Under the pieces are notes generated by a model. That model was not told the DNA's origin. It was given only the letters and a program-made list of their open reading frames with translations, and ran no database searches. From positions 1 through 33,955 of the forward strand of contig NZ_SMRQ01000041.1 in assembly GCF_004359965.1 (NCBI RefSeq): DNA of 33,955 nucleotides, read 5' to 3'. Both the position numbers and the translations under genes were made by a program. This document shows positions 15,808-23,096 of the stretch, one piece after another. The number at the start of each line of letters is the position of its first letter. Position 1 is the first letter of the stretch. The DNA is from Cognatilysobacter segetis. GTDB taxonomy: Bacteria > Pseudomonadota > Gammaproteobacteria > Xanthomonadales > Xanthomonadaceae.

Positions 15808-17967
15808 ATGGATCGCGTGGACCCGCCAAGGACGTTCTGGTCGCGCCTCGTGCCGCGGGGCAGCCACCTGCTCGCGTTCGCGGTGCTCGTCGCATCGTTG
15901 CTGCTGGTGGCGGCGACCTGGCGCTCCGCCCGCGAGCGCGAGATGCGCGCGGCCGAGCAGGAGTTCGTCGCCGACACCGACGAAATCATCGAGGTCCTGC
16001 GCCAGCGGCTCGCGCAGTACGAACTGATGACGCGCGGCGGCGTTTCGCTGTTCGCCTCCGTCGCCCGCCCGACGCCGCGGCAGTGGCAGGCCTATGCCGA
16101 GGGCATGGGCGTGGCGGACGGGTACCCGGCGCTGCTGGGCCTCGGCTTCACCGGCTATGTCCCGAACGCGCGGCTGCCCGACCTGCAGATCGAATGGCGC
16201 GACTCGGGCTACGGGATGCTCAACATCCGCCCGCGCGGCATGCGCGCCGAGTACGCGCCGATCCTCTATCTCGAACCGCGCCGGCCGGAGAACGTCGCCG
16301 CCATCGGCTTCGACATGTACAGCGAGGCGCAGCGACGCGCGGCGATGACCGCGGCGCTCGACACCGGGCGCCCGCAGATCACCGCGCCCGTGCAACTCGT
16401 GCAGGACGGGCCGACCCGTCGAACGAGCGTCATGCTGTACCTGCCGATCTATCGCGCGGGCGACCAGCCGGCCTCGGTCGCCGCGCGGCGCGAATCCGTG
16501 CAGGGGTGGATCTACGCGCCGTTCCACGTCCGTGACTTCGTGGAGTCCGTGCTCGGCGAGCGGCTCGTGCGCACGCACATGCGCATCGTCGACGTCACCG
16601 GCGGCGCGGCGCGACCGCTGTACGACGGCGGCGTGCGCGTGGAGGACCCCGCGTTCTCCCGCCAGGTCGACGTCGACGCCTACGGCCGTCGCTGGCGCTT
16701 CGAATTCACCTCGCTTCCGGTCGCCAATGCCGTGCCCGGGCTGCATACCTTGCAGGGCACGCTCACGCTGGGCCTGATCGCCACGCTGCTGCTCTACGGC
16801 GTGGCGTTCACGCTCGCGCGCACCGGAACGCGCGCGCGTGCGATCGCCGGCCGCCTGACCGAAGAGTTCCGTCGCAGCGAGCTGCGCTTCCGCGCCGCGA
16901 TGCAGTATTCGGCGATCGGGAAGGCGCTGGTCGACAGCCGTGATCGCATCGTCGACGCGAACCCGGCATTCGCGCGCATCTTCGGGCGGACGCAGGACGA
17001 GCTCGAAGGCGTGCCGTTCGAGTCCCTGTTCGCGTTCAACGAAGGCGAGACGATCGCACGCTCGGACGGCGAAGGCGTCTGGCGCGCGATGCGGCAGTTC
17101 GTCCGCCAGGACGGCAGCACGCGCCACGTCCACCTCACGTATTCGCCGGTGCCGGGCAACGTCGGGCAGGACGTCAGCGCGCTGCTGCAGGTCGAGGACG
17201 TCACCGAGCGCCTGCTGGCCGAGGCACGGGTGCACGCGCTCAATCGCACGCTGGAGGCGCGCGTCGCGCTGCGCACCAACGAGCTGATGCGCGCGAACCA
17301 GGAACTGGAGTCGTTCGCGTACAGCGTCTCGCATGATCTCCGCGCGCCTCTGAGGGCGATCGACGGCTTCAGCCGCATCCTCGCCGAGCGCTACGGCGAT
17401 CGCCTCGACGACGCCGGCCGCGGCTACCTCAAGCGCGTGAGGCGTGCCGCCGCCCGCATGGGCGAGCTGATCGACGCCATGCTGCAGCTGGCGCGGCTCT
17501 CACGGAGCACGATGAAACCGGAGACCGTCGACCTGAGCCGCACCGCGGTGGAGCTGCTCGAGGACCTGCAGGTGGCCGAGCCGTCACGACGGGTCGAGAC
17601 GGTGGTGCAGCCGGGACTGGTCATCGAAGGCGATGCCGTGCTGGTCCGCAACCTGCTGCAGAACCTGATCGGCAACGCGTGGAAATTCACCCGCGAGCGC
17701 GACCCTGCCCGGATCGAATTCGGGCGGACGCCCGCGGGCGAATTCTTCGTGCGCGACAACGGTGCGGGTTTTTCGCAGGACTACGTCGACAAGCTGTTCC
17801 GGCCGTTCCAGCGCCTGCATACCGAGGAACATTTCGCCGGACACGGCATCGGCCTGGCGACGGTGCGCCGCATCGTCGAGCGCCACGGCGGCACGATCCG
17901 CGCCGAAGGCGCGGTGGGCGAGGGCGCCACGTTCTACTTCACGATGCCCGACCCGAACGCCGACTAG
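15808..17967 (+). CDS. CHASE-PAS sensor histidine kinase
   Basis: Inner-membrane sensor kinase of 719 aa. TM1 is LLAFAVLVASLLLVAATW (about 20-40) and TM2 LGLIATLLLYGVAFTLA (about 315-335). Between them lies a periplasmic CHASE-type domain (GYVPNARLP, YLEPRRPENVAAIGFDMYS, RTSVMLYLPIY, GWIYAPF). A PAS domain follows (RFRAAMQYSAIGKALVD, NPAFARIFGR), then a linker coiled coil. The HisKA domain has H509 in SVSHDLRAPLRAIDG. The ATPase domain has the N box LLQNLIGNAWKFT, DNGAGFSQDY and GHGIGLATVRRIVE. All catalytic motifs are intact. No response regulator is nearby. ATG at 15808 is chosen over the open upstream frame, which runs back through ssrA. The stop overlaps convergent smpB by 4 bp. The ligand is unknown. 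Confidence 0.93.
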   Translation: MDRVDPPRTFWSRLVPRGSHLLAFAVLVASLLLVAATWRSAREREMRAAEQEFVADTDEIIEVLRQRLAQYELMTRGGVSLFASVARPTPRQWQAYAEGMGVADGYPALLGLGFTGYVPNARLPDLQIEWRDSGYGMLNIRPRGMRAEYAPILYLEPRRPENVAAIGFDMYSEAQRRAAMTAALDTGRPQITAPVQLVQDGPTRRTSVMLYLPIYRAGDQPASVAARRESVQGWIYAPFHVRDFVESVLGERLVRTHMRIVDVTGGAARPLYDGGVRVEDPAFSRQVDVDAYGRRWRFEFTSLPVANAVPGLHTLQGTLTLGLIATLLLYGVAFTLARTGTRARAIAGRLTEEFRRSELRFRAAMQYSAIGKALVDSRDRIVDANPAFARIFGRTQDELEGVPFESLFAFNEGETIARSDGEGVWRAMRQFVRQDGSTRHVHLTYSPVPGNVGQDVSALLQVEDVTERLLAEARVHALNRTLEARVALRTNELMRANQELESFAYSVSHDLRAPLRAIDGFSRILAERYGDRLDDAGRGYLKRVRRAAARMGELIDAMLQLARLSRSTMKPETVDLSRTAVELLEDLQVAEPSRRVETVVQPGLVIEGDAVLVRNLLQNLIGNAWKFTRERDPARIEFGRTPAGEFFVRDNGAGFSQDYVDKLFRPFQRLHTEEHFAGHGIGLATVRRIVERHGGTIRAEGAVGEGATFYFTMPDPNAD

Positions 17968-18473
17968 GCGTTCTTGTTGTGGGCGCGCATGTGGCGCTGC
18001 TTCTCGCGCTGCCAGTCGCGATCCTTGCTGGCCTCGCGCTTGTCGTGCTCCTTCTTGCCCTTCGCGAGCGCGACCTCCGCCTTCACCTTGTTGCCCTTCC
18101 AGTAGAGGGCGGTAGGGACGACGGTGTAGCCCTCGCGCTGCATGCGGCCGATAAGACCATCGATCTCGTTGCGGTGCATGAGAAGCTTGCGCGTGCGGCG
18201 CTCCTCGGCGATGACGTGCGTCGACGCCGTGATCAGCGGCGTGATCTGTGCGTTGAACAGGAACATCTCGCCATGGCGGATCACCGCGTAGGCCTCGCCG
18301 ATGTTCGCCCGGCCGGCGCGGATCGCCTTCAGCTCCCAGCCCTGCAGCGCCAGGCCCGCTTCGATGCGTTCCTCGAGCTGGTATTCGTGGCGCGCACGCT
18401 TGTTCAGCGCGATCGTGCCCGTCGCGGCCTTTGCCTTATCCTTGGCGGACTTTCCCTTCGATTGCTTGCTCAT
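17964..18473 (-). CDS. smpB: SsrA-binding protein SmpB
   Basis: RNA-binding partner of tmRNA (169 aa). It carries tmRNA to the stalled ribosome, and its tail takes the place of the missing mRNA in the A site. The beta-barrel core contains KRARHEYQLEERIEAGLALQGWELKAIR and the segment IGEAYAVIRHGEMFL; the C-terminal tail KKEHDKREASKDRDWQREKQR is the conserved basic helix. The N-terminus has an extra lysine-rich lead (MSKQSKGKSAKDKAKA). The start at 18473 fits family length; longer in-frame extensions upstream run into ratA antisense. A -10-like GACAAT sits 6 bp before the ATG. Its stop overlaps the kinase stop tail-to-tail. It is encoded 2.2 kb from its RNA partner ssrA. Confidence 0.96.
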   Translation of the reverse strand: MSKQSKGKSAKDKAKAATGTIALNKRARHEYQLEERIEAGLALQGWELKAIRAGRANIGEAYAVIRHGEMFLFNAQITPLITASTHVIAEERRTRKLLMHRNEIDGLIGRMQREGYTVVPTALYWKGNKVKAEVALAKGKKEHDKREASKDRDWQREKQRHMRAHNKNA

Positions 18474-18479
18474 CGGTCC

Positions 18480-18485
18480 ATTGTC
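18480..18485 (-). promoter_or_regulatory. -10 element for leaderless smpB mRNA
   Basis: On the minus strand GACAAT ends exactly 6 bp before the smpB ATG (18473), with no ribosome binding site between. Confidence 0.4.
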
Positions 18486-18521
18486 CCTGATCGCGGGCGG
18501 GCCCGGCGAGAAGGAGCGCAG

Positions 18522-18953
18522 ATGCCGACCATCCGCCGCACGGCCCTCGTCGAACATTCCGCTACCCGAATGTTCGGGCTCGTCAACGACGTGCGCGCGT
18601 ATCCCCGCCGGTTCGACTGGTGCGACGGCGCCGAGGTGCTGGAGGAATCGGACGAACGCATGGTCGCGCGCCTGGACCTGCGGCTGGGCGCGTTCCGCAC
18701 CTGGTTCGTCACCGAGAACCGGCTCTCGCCGCCGCACCACATCGATCTGCAACTGGTCGAAGGACCCTTCCGTCGCCTGCGCGGACGTTGGGAATTCCAC
18801 GCCATCGACGAATCGGCCTGCCGGGTCACGCTGAGCCTGGAGTTCGAAACGTCGGCACGCCTGCTCGCCGGGGCGTTCGCGATCGGCTTCCAGGGCCTCG
18901 CCGATCGCATGGTCGACGACTTCGTGCGCGCTGCCGATCGCGGCGACGCATGA
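18522..18953 (+). CDS. ratA: RatA-family START/COQ10-like protein
   Basis: Protein of 143 aa in the polyketide cyclase/dehydrase (START-like, COQ10) family. The E. coli homologue RatA (YfjG) was described as binding 50S subunits and blocking 70S assembly; relatives bind ubiquinone, so the true role is debated. Family features are the opening TIRRTALVEHSATRMFGLVNDVRAYPRRFDWC, the GPFRRLRGRWEF strand pair and the C-terminal helix FQGLADRMVDDFV. AAGGAG at 18511-18516 is a strong ribosome binding site fixing the ATG at 18522. It overlaps ratB by 4 bp (ATGA). It is divergent from smpB, as in E. coli. Confidence 0.93.
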   Translation: MPTIRRTALVEHSATRMFGLVNDVRAYPRRFDWCDGAEVLEESDERMVARLDLRLGAFRTWFVTENRLSPPHHIDLQLVEGPFRRLRGRWEFHAIDESACRVTLSLEFETSARLLAGAFAIGFQGLADRMVDDFVRAADRGDA

Positions 18954-19198
18954 TCCGAGTCGAGATCATCCGCGCGTGGCCGCGGCGCCATGAATCGCGA
19001 TGGATCGAGCTGCCGGACGGGGCGACGGTCGACCAGGCACTGGCCGCGTGCGGCGAGGAAGCCGACGCGGTGGCGGTGTTCGGCGAGCGCGCGGCCGGCG
19101 AGCGCGTACTCGTGGACGGTGATCGCGTCGAAATCCTACGTCCGCTGATCGCCGATCCGAAGGACGCGAGGCGGCGCCGGGCCGCGCGCGCGCCCTGA
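18950..19198 (+). CDS. ratB: RnfH/RatB-family ubiquitin-like protein
   Basis: Small protein of 82 aa with a beta-grasp fold (RnfH family, YfjF in E. coli). Its opening IRVEIIRAWPRRHESRWIELPDGATVDQAL and the central VAVFGERAAGERVLVDGDRVEILRPLIADPKDARRRRA are family hallmarks. It starts inside the ratA stop, so the pair is translationally coupled. The companion in E. coli is named RatB, but toxin-antitoxin behaviour is not settled; I treat the pair as housekeeping. The basic tail RRRRAARAP ends it. It is convergent with bamE, 7 bp away. Confidence 0.92.
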   Translation: MIRVEIIRAWPRRHESRWIELPDGATVDQALAACGEEADAVAVFGERAAGERVLVDGDRVEILRPLIADPKDARRRRAARAP

Positions 19199-19205
19199 GT
19201 CTGGA

Positions 19206-19610
19206 TCAGCCGCCGCCGCGACGCTTCTTCTTGTCCTTGTCCTTCGCGAGGTTCGGTCCGAACTGGCGGATGGACTGCCGCGCGAGTTGCGCGTCCTGCT
19301 CGGGGAAATAGTCGCCTTCCCAGCGAACGAGCCGGTCGCCTTCGAAGAAGAGCACGAAATCCTTCTTCTCCGTGCCGCCCACGCGGCCCACGCGCTGTGT
19401 CGCCACGTAGTCCCAGCGATCCTGATTGAACGGATCGGAGACCGAGGGCGTGCCGAGCAGGAGGATCACCTGCTGCTTGTCCATGCCCGCCTGCAACTGG
19501 TCGACCGCCGACTTCTCGAGGAGATTTCCCTGGTAGACCGGCTGGTGATAGACGATGCCGCAGCCCGCGGTGAGGAGGGCGACGACGAGGACGGGAAGCA
19601 GCTTTCGCAT
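19206..19610 (-). CDS. bamE: outer-membrane assembly lipoprotein BamE
   Basis: Lipoprotein of 134 aa in the BAM complex, which folds beta-barrel proteins into the outer membrane. The signal peptide MRKLLPVLVVALLTAGC ends in a lipobox with C17. The SmpA/OmlA domain is clear: IVYHQPVYQGNLLEKSAVDQLQAGMDKQQVILLLGTP, then WDYVATQRVG and VLFFEGDRLVRWEGD. A charged tail (KDKDKKKRRGGG) follows. ATG at 19610 is set by the signal peptide; the longer open frame upstream has no signal sequence. It is divergent from fur, the order known for omlA-fur in Xanthomonas. It is transcribed away from fur and convergent with ratB. Confidence 0.95.
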   Translation of the reverse strand: MRKLLPVLVVALLTAGCGIVYHQPVYQGNLLEKSAVDQLQAGMDKQQVILLLGTPSVSDPFNQDRWDYVATQRVGRVGGTEKKDFVLFFEGDRLVRWEGDYFPEQDAQLARQSIRQFGPNLAKDKDKKKRRGGG

Positions 19611-19652
19611 GGGCTTGCAGGCTCTGTACGGCGAGGGTCGCAGGTCGGCCGG

Positions 19653-19662
19653 ATGATACACT
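19653..19662. promoter_or_regulatory. overlapping divergent -10 elements of bamE and fur
   Basis: The sequence ATGATACACT reads TACACT toward fur (19657-19662) and TATCAT toward bamE (19658-19653). Both could act as -10 hexamers, so the two promoters would exclude each other. The -35 elements are not clear. The fur leader would be about 108 nt and the bamE leader about 36 nt. No Fur box was recognised in the 166-bp gap. Confidence 0.45.
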
Positions 19663-19776
19663 GCCGCCCGCCTGCCGCGCTCCGCGCGTGATCGCGCGTC
19701 AGCTGCGGTTGAGCGGCGCGCCGGCCGTCCCGTGCCTGCGGGTCCCGCGCCGCCGCATCGTCGTTCTGGAGCCTCC

Positions 19777-20178
19777 ATGGAATCGCAAGACCTCCGCAAC
19801 GCCGGTCTCAAGGTGACGCATCCGCGCCTGCGGATCCTCGACGTGCTGGAGCAGGCGCAGAGCCGCCACATGACGGCCGAGGACATCTACCGGCGGCTGC
19901 TGGAGAGCGGCGAGGACATCGGCCTCGCCACCGTCTACCGCGTGCTGACGCAGTTCGAGACCGCGGGGCTGGTGCTCAAGCACCACTTCGAATCCGGCCA
20001 GTCGGTGTACGAGCTCGACCGCGGCGAGCACCACGACCACATGGTCGACGTCGACTCCGGCCGCATCATCGAGTTCGAAAGCGCGGAGATCGAGGCATTG
20101 CAGCAGCGCATCGCCGCCGAGCACGGCTACGACATCGAGGCGCACTCGCTGGTGCTGTACGTCCGCAAGAAGAAGTGA
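19777..20178 (+). CDS. fur: ferric uptake regulator Fur (cysteine-free)
   Basis: Iron-responsive repressor of 133 aa. The winged helix contains THPRLRILDVLEQAQSRHMTAEDIYRRL and ATVYRVLTQFETAGLV. The dimer domain has the metal-binding HHDHMVDVDSGRIIEFES segment. Compared with E. coli Fur, the CxxC of the structural zinc site is replaced by VDVDSG, and the whole protein has no cysteine. Histidine, glutamate and aspartate ligands of the regulatory site remain, so iron sensing should be kept. GGAG at 19768-19771 supports the ATG at 19777. It is divergent from bamE and convergent with recN. Fur rather than Zur or PerR is favoured by the neighbourhood and the RxLTQFETAG helix. Confidence 0.94.
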   Translation: MESQDLRNAGLKVTHPRLRILDVLEQAQSRHMTAEDIYRRLLESGEDIGLATVYRVLTQFETAGLVLKHHFESGQSVYELDRGEHHDHMVDVDSGRIIEFESAEIEALQQRIAAEHGYDIEAHSLVLYVRKKK

Positions 20179-20204
20179 CGGACGCCGGGCACCGCCGGTC
20201 CGTC
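20177..20204. terminator. hairpin between convergent fur and recN
   Basis: GACGGAC (20177-20183) pairs with GTCCGTC (20198-20204) around a G+C-rich 14-nt loop. It sits between the two stops and could act in both directions, but lacks T-runs. Confidence 0.4.
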
Positions 20205-20205
20205 C

Positions 20206-21882
20206 TCAGACGACGTCCTGCAGCAGGCGCTTCGCCGCGGCGCGCGCCTCGCGCGTCAGCTCCACGCCACCCAGCATCCGCGCGAGTTCCTCTTCACGGT
20301 CGCGCTCGGACAGTGCGCGGACCTCGCTCTGCGTCACGCCGTCGCTCTTGGACTTCATGACGCGGTAGTGCGAGTGGCCCTGCGCGGCGACCTGCGGCAG
20401 GTGCGTCACGCACAGCACCTGTCGACGTTCGCCCAGCGCGCGCAGCTTCTGCCCGACGATGTGCGCCACCGCGCCACCGATGCCGGTGTCGACCTCATCG
20501 AAGATCATCGTCGGCACGGCATCCAGGCCGAGCGATGCGACCTCGATGGCCAGCGATATACGCGCGAGCTCGCCGCCCGATGCGACCTTGCGCAACGGGC
20601 GCGTCGGCTGGCCGGGATTCGCGCTCACCATGAATTCGATGCGCTCGCCGCCCTGCGGGTCGGGGCGGTCGCCCGCCGTCGGCTCGAAGCCGACTTCGAA
20701 CGTGCCGCCGCCCATGCCGAGCTCGCCCATCAGGGCAGTGGTCGACGAAGACAGCGCCTCCGCGGCCGTGCGCCGCGCGGCCCCGAGCACATCGGCCGCA
20801 CGACGCCAGGCGTCGCGCGCGCGCGCGATCTCGCTGTCGAGTAGAACGAGCCGCTCGCCGGCGCCGCGAAGCTCCTCCAGTTCCGTGCGCAGCGATTCGC
20901 GACGCGCGCCCAGCTGCTCGGGCGGGAGCCGGTGCTTGCGCGCGAGCTCGTGCACGCGGCCCAGGCGGCGTTCCAGGCGCTCGAACGCGGAGGGATCGAT
21001 GTCGAGGTCGCTGCGCACGCGGTCGAGCGCGGCCAGCGCCTCGTCGATCTGGATGGTCGCGAGGTCGAGCATGCCGTCCACCTCGGCGAGGCGCGGCTCG
21101 TGCTCGCTCGCGCGCGCCAGCTCGCCCCGCACCTGGCCCAGGACGCGGGAGATCGACGGGCCTTCCTCGCCGCCCAAGCGGGCCACGGCGGATTCGCAGG
21201 CGGCGATCAGCGCCGTGGAGTGGCCGAACCGCCGATGGTCGGCCTGCAGCGCCTCCAGGCTGGCGACGTCGAGGTCCTCGCGATCGAGTTCCTCGAGCTG
21301 GTGCTGGAGCCAGTCGATCCGGTCCGACACGTCGCCCTGGGCGGAGAGCCGCTCGCGCTCGCGCAGCAGCTCCGACCACGCGGCCGCCGCGGTGGCGACG
21401 CCCGCCAGTTCGGCATCGGTACGGCCGAACGCGTCCAGCAGGGCGAGCTGGCTGGATCGCGAGAGCAGCGCCTGGTGCTCGTGCTGCCCGTGGATCTCGA
21501 CGAGATGGCCCGCGAGCTGGGTGAGTTGCGCGATCGTCGCGGCGCGGCCGTTGATCCAGGCCTTCGAGCCGCCGTCGGCGCGGATCACGCGGCGGATCCG
21601 GCAGGCGCTGGCGTCCTCCTCGTCGTCCAGCTCGTTCTCCCTCAGCCAGTCGCGCGCGGCCGCGGCGTCGGCGAGGTCGAAATCCGCCGAGAGCTCGGCG
21701 CGTTCGGCGCCATGGCGCACGACGCCGCTGTCCGCGCGAAGGCCGGAGAGCAGCCCGAGCGCGTCCACCAGCAAGGACTTGCCCGCGCCGGTTTCGCCGG
21801 AGATCACGGTCAGGCCGGGTCCGAATTCGAGGTCCGCGCCGGTGACGACGGCGAACTGCTTCAGCGTGAGGTGGGTCAGCAT
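20206..21882 (-). CDS. recN: DNA repair protein RecN
   Basis: SMC-like ATPase of 558 aa that acts in recombinational repair of double-strand breaks. The N-terminal Walker A is ISGETGAGKSLL (about residue 28-40), followed by EIHGQHEHQALLS. Long coiled-coil arms (about 160-370) carry regular leucine/glutamate heptads. The ABC signature is VASGGELARISLAI, the Walker B TMIFDEVDTGIGG, and the D/H loop VTHLPQVAA. Length is typical. It is in divergent arrangement with hrcA, 85 bp apart. No SOS-type LexA box was recognised upstream. A CACAAT -10-like hexamer lies 7 bp before the ATG. Confidence 0.96.
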   Translation of the reverse strand: MLTHLTLKQFAVVTGADLEFGPGLTVISGETGAGKSLLVDALGLLSGLRADSGVVRHGAERAELSADFDLADAAAARDWLRENELDDEEDASACRIRRVIRADGGSKAWINGRAATIAQLTQLAGHLVEIHGQHEHQALLSRSSQLALLDAFGRTDAELAGVATAAAAWSELLRERERLSAQGDVSDRIDWLQHQLEELDREDLDVASLEALQADHRRFGHSTALIAACESAVARLGGEEGPSISRVLGQVRGELARASEHEPRLAEVDGMLDLATIQIDEALAALDRVRSDLDIDPSAFERLERRLGRVHELARKHRLPPEQLGARRESLRTELEELRGAGERLVLLDSEIARARDAWRRAADVLGAARRTAAEALSSSTTALMGELGMGGGTFEVGFEPTAGDRPDPQGGERIEFMVSANPGQPTRPLRKVASGGELARISLAIEVASLGLDAVPTMIFDEVDTGIGGAVAHIVGQKLRALGERRQVLCVTHLPQVAAQGHSHYRVMKSKSDGVTQSEVRALSERDREEELARMLGGVELTREARAAAKRLLQDVV

Positions 21883-21889
21883 GGACTGA

Positions 21890-21895
21890 ATTGTG
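21890..21895 (-). promoter_or_regulatory. -10 element for near-leaderless recN mRNA
   Basis: CACAAT on the minus strand ends 7 bp before the recN ATG, with no ribosome binding site and no clear -35. Confidence 0.4.
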
Positions 21896-21930
21896 CCCGG
21901 CCGCGCGTCGCGCAGATAGCGACGGAGGCG

Positions 21931-21961
21931 CTTGCGCCCGCCGGCGGCGCGCCCTTATATG
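21931..21961 (+). promoter_or_regulatory. hrcA promoter, sigma-70 or RpoH-like
   Basis: Read as sigma-70: TTGCGC (21932-21937), 17 bp, TTATAT (21955-21960). Read as RpoH: CTTGCGC (21931-21937), 14 bp, CCCTTATAT (21952-21960). Either way transcription would begin at or beside the ATG at 21968, so the mRNA has almost no leader. Confidence 0.55.
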
Positions 21962-21967
21962 CGCTGC

Positions 21968-23023
21968 ATGAGCCGCCGACCCGTCGACCCCAGCCAGGAT
22001 CCGCGCGCGCGCCAGCTGTTGCGCGCGCTGATCGCCCGCTACATCCGCAGCGGCGAGCCGGTGGGATCGCAGACGCTGGCCCGCCACGCGGGCCTGGACG
22101 TGAGCCCGGCCACCATCCGCAACATCCTCGGCGACCTGGAGGACGCCGGCCTGCTGAGCGCGCCGCACACCTCGGCGGGGCGCATCCCGACCGCGCAGGG
22201 CTATCGCCTGTTCGTGGACTCGCTGCTGCAGGTATCGCCGTTGCCGGAGGGCGAGGTCGCCCGGCTGCGCGACGAGCTGCCGGCGGGTTCGGGCACGCAG
22301 GCGTTGCTGGGCAGCGCGTCCGAGCTGCTTTCGGCGATGACGCGCTTCGTCGGGGTAGTCAGCCTGCCGCGGCGCGAGCAGTTCGCGTTCCGCCGCATCG
22401 AGTTCGTCGCGATCGACGAGCAGCGCGTGCTCGCGATCCTCGTCTTCTCCGACGGCGACGTGCAGAACCGCATCATCCAGGCGCGTCGCCCGTTCGAGGC
22501 GGGCGAGCTCGAGCGCGTCGCCAACTATCTGAACCAGCATTTCGCGGGGCGCTCGCTCTCCGAGATCCGCCACGTGCTGCTGCACGAGATGCGCAGCGCG
22601 CAGGACGAACTCAACCGGCTGATGGGCCGCTCGATCGAGCTGGCCGAGCAGGCGCTGGCGCCGGGCGACGACGACATGCTCGTGGCGGGCCAGACGCGCC
22701 TCATGGGCGTCCACGAGCTGGCCGACCTCGAGCGCCTGCGCGAGCTGTTCGATGCGTTTTCGCGCAAGCGGGAGATCCTGCAGCTGCTCGAGCGCACCGC
22801 GTCGGCGCCCGGCGTTCGCATCTTCATCGGCGAGGAGACGGGGCTGGCGCCGCTGGACGGCGTTTCGCTCGTGACGGCGCCGTATACGGCGGGCGGGCAG
22901 GTGTTGGGGGTGCTGGGTGTCATCGGGCCCACGCGCATGGCCTACGACCGCGTCATTCCGGTCGTGCAGGCCGCGGCGGACGTGCTCGGCGATGCGCTCC
23001 GCACCGCCGATCGCAGTGGCTGA
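21968..23023 (+). CDS. hrcA: heat-inducible transcription repressor HrcA
   Basis: Repressor of 351 aa that binds CIRCE operators of chaperone genes and is kept active by GroEL. The N-terminal winged helix includes SGEPVGSQTLARHAGLDVSPATIRNILGDLEDAGLL and the wing HTSAGRIPTAQGYRLFVD. The C-terminal GAF-like dimer domain ends in VTAPYTAGGQVLGVLGVIGPTRMAYDRVIPVV. ATG at 21968 (MSRRPVDPSQD) matches the family start. Upstream in-frame ATGs at 21932 and 21959 lie before or inside the promoter. No CIRCE repeat is present in this window, so its main target, probably groESL, is elsewhere. Its stop overlaps the heat-shock promoter of grpE. Confidence 0.95.
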   Translation: MSRRPVDPSQDPRARQLLRALIARYIRSGEPVGSQTLARHAGLDVSPATIRNILGDLEDAGLLSAPHTSAGRIPTAQGYRLFVDSLLQVSPLPEGEVARLRDELPAGSGTQALLGSASELLSAMTRFVGVVSLPRREQFAFRRIEFVAIDEQRVLAILVFSDGDVQNRIIQARRPFEAGELERVANYLNQHFAGRSLSEIRHVLLHEMRSAQDELNRLMGRSIELAEQALAPGDDDMLVAGQTRLMGVHELADLERLRELFDAFSRKREILQLLERTASAPGVRIFIGEETGLAPLDGVSLVTAPYTAGGQVLGVLGVIGPTRMAYDRVIPVVQAAADVLGDALRTADRSG

Positions 23024-23025
23024 GA

Positions 23026-23053
23026 CTTGAATCCCCCCGCAACGGCCCCATAG
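23026..23053 (+). promoter_or_regulatory. RpoH (sigma-32) heat-shock promoter of grpE-dnaK-dnaJ
   Basis: CTTGAAT (23026-23032), 13 bp, CCCCATAG (23046-23053) closely matches the E. coli sigma-32 consensus CTTGAAA / CCCCATnT. It starts two bases after the hrcA stop. Transcription would begin near 23060, about 37 nt before grpE. Confidence 0.85.
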
Positions 23054-23096
23054 CTGGCCCCGGCGCGCGCTCCGCGCAATGGAAAAAAGGCCTGCG

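Noticed and set aside
18522-19198. RatA-RatB as a true toxin-antitoxin module
   Set aside because: The pair is conserved next to smpB and bamE in many gammaproteobacteria and belongs to COQ10-like and RnfH families; toxin behaviour is not established, so a housekeeping role is preferred.
21883-21967. CIRCE or LexA operator between recN and hrcA
   Set aside because: No TTAGCACTC-N9-GAGTGCTAA repeat and no recognisable LexA palindrome is present in the gap.
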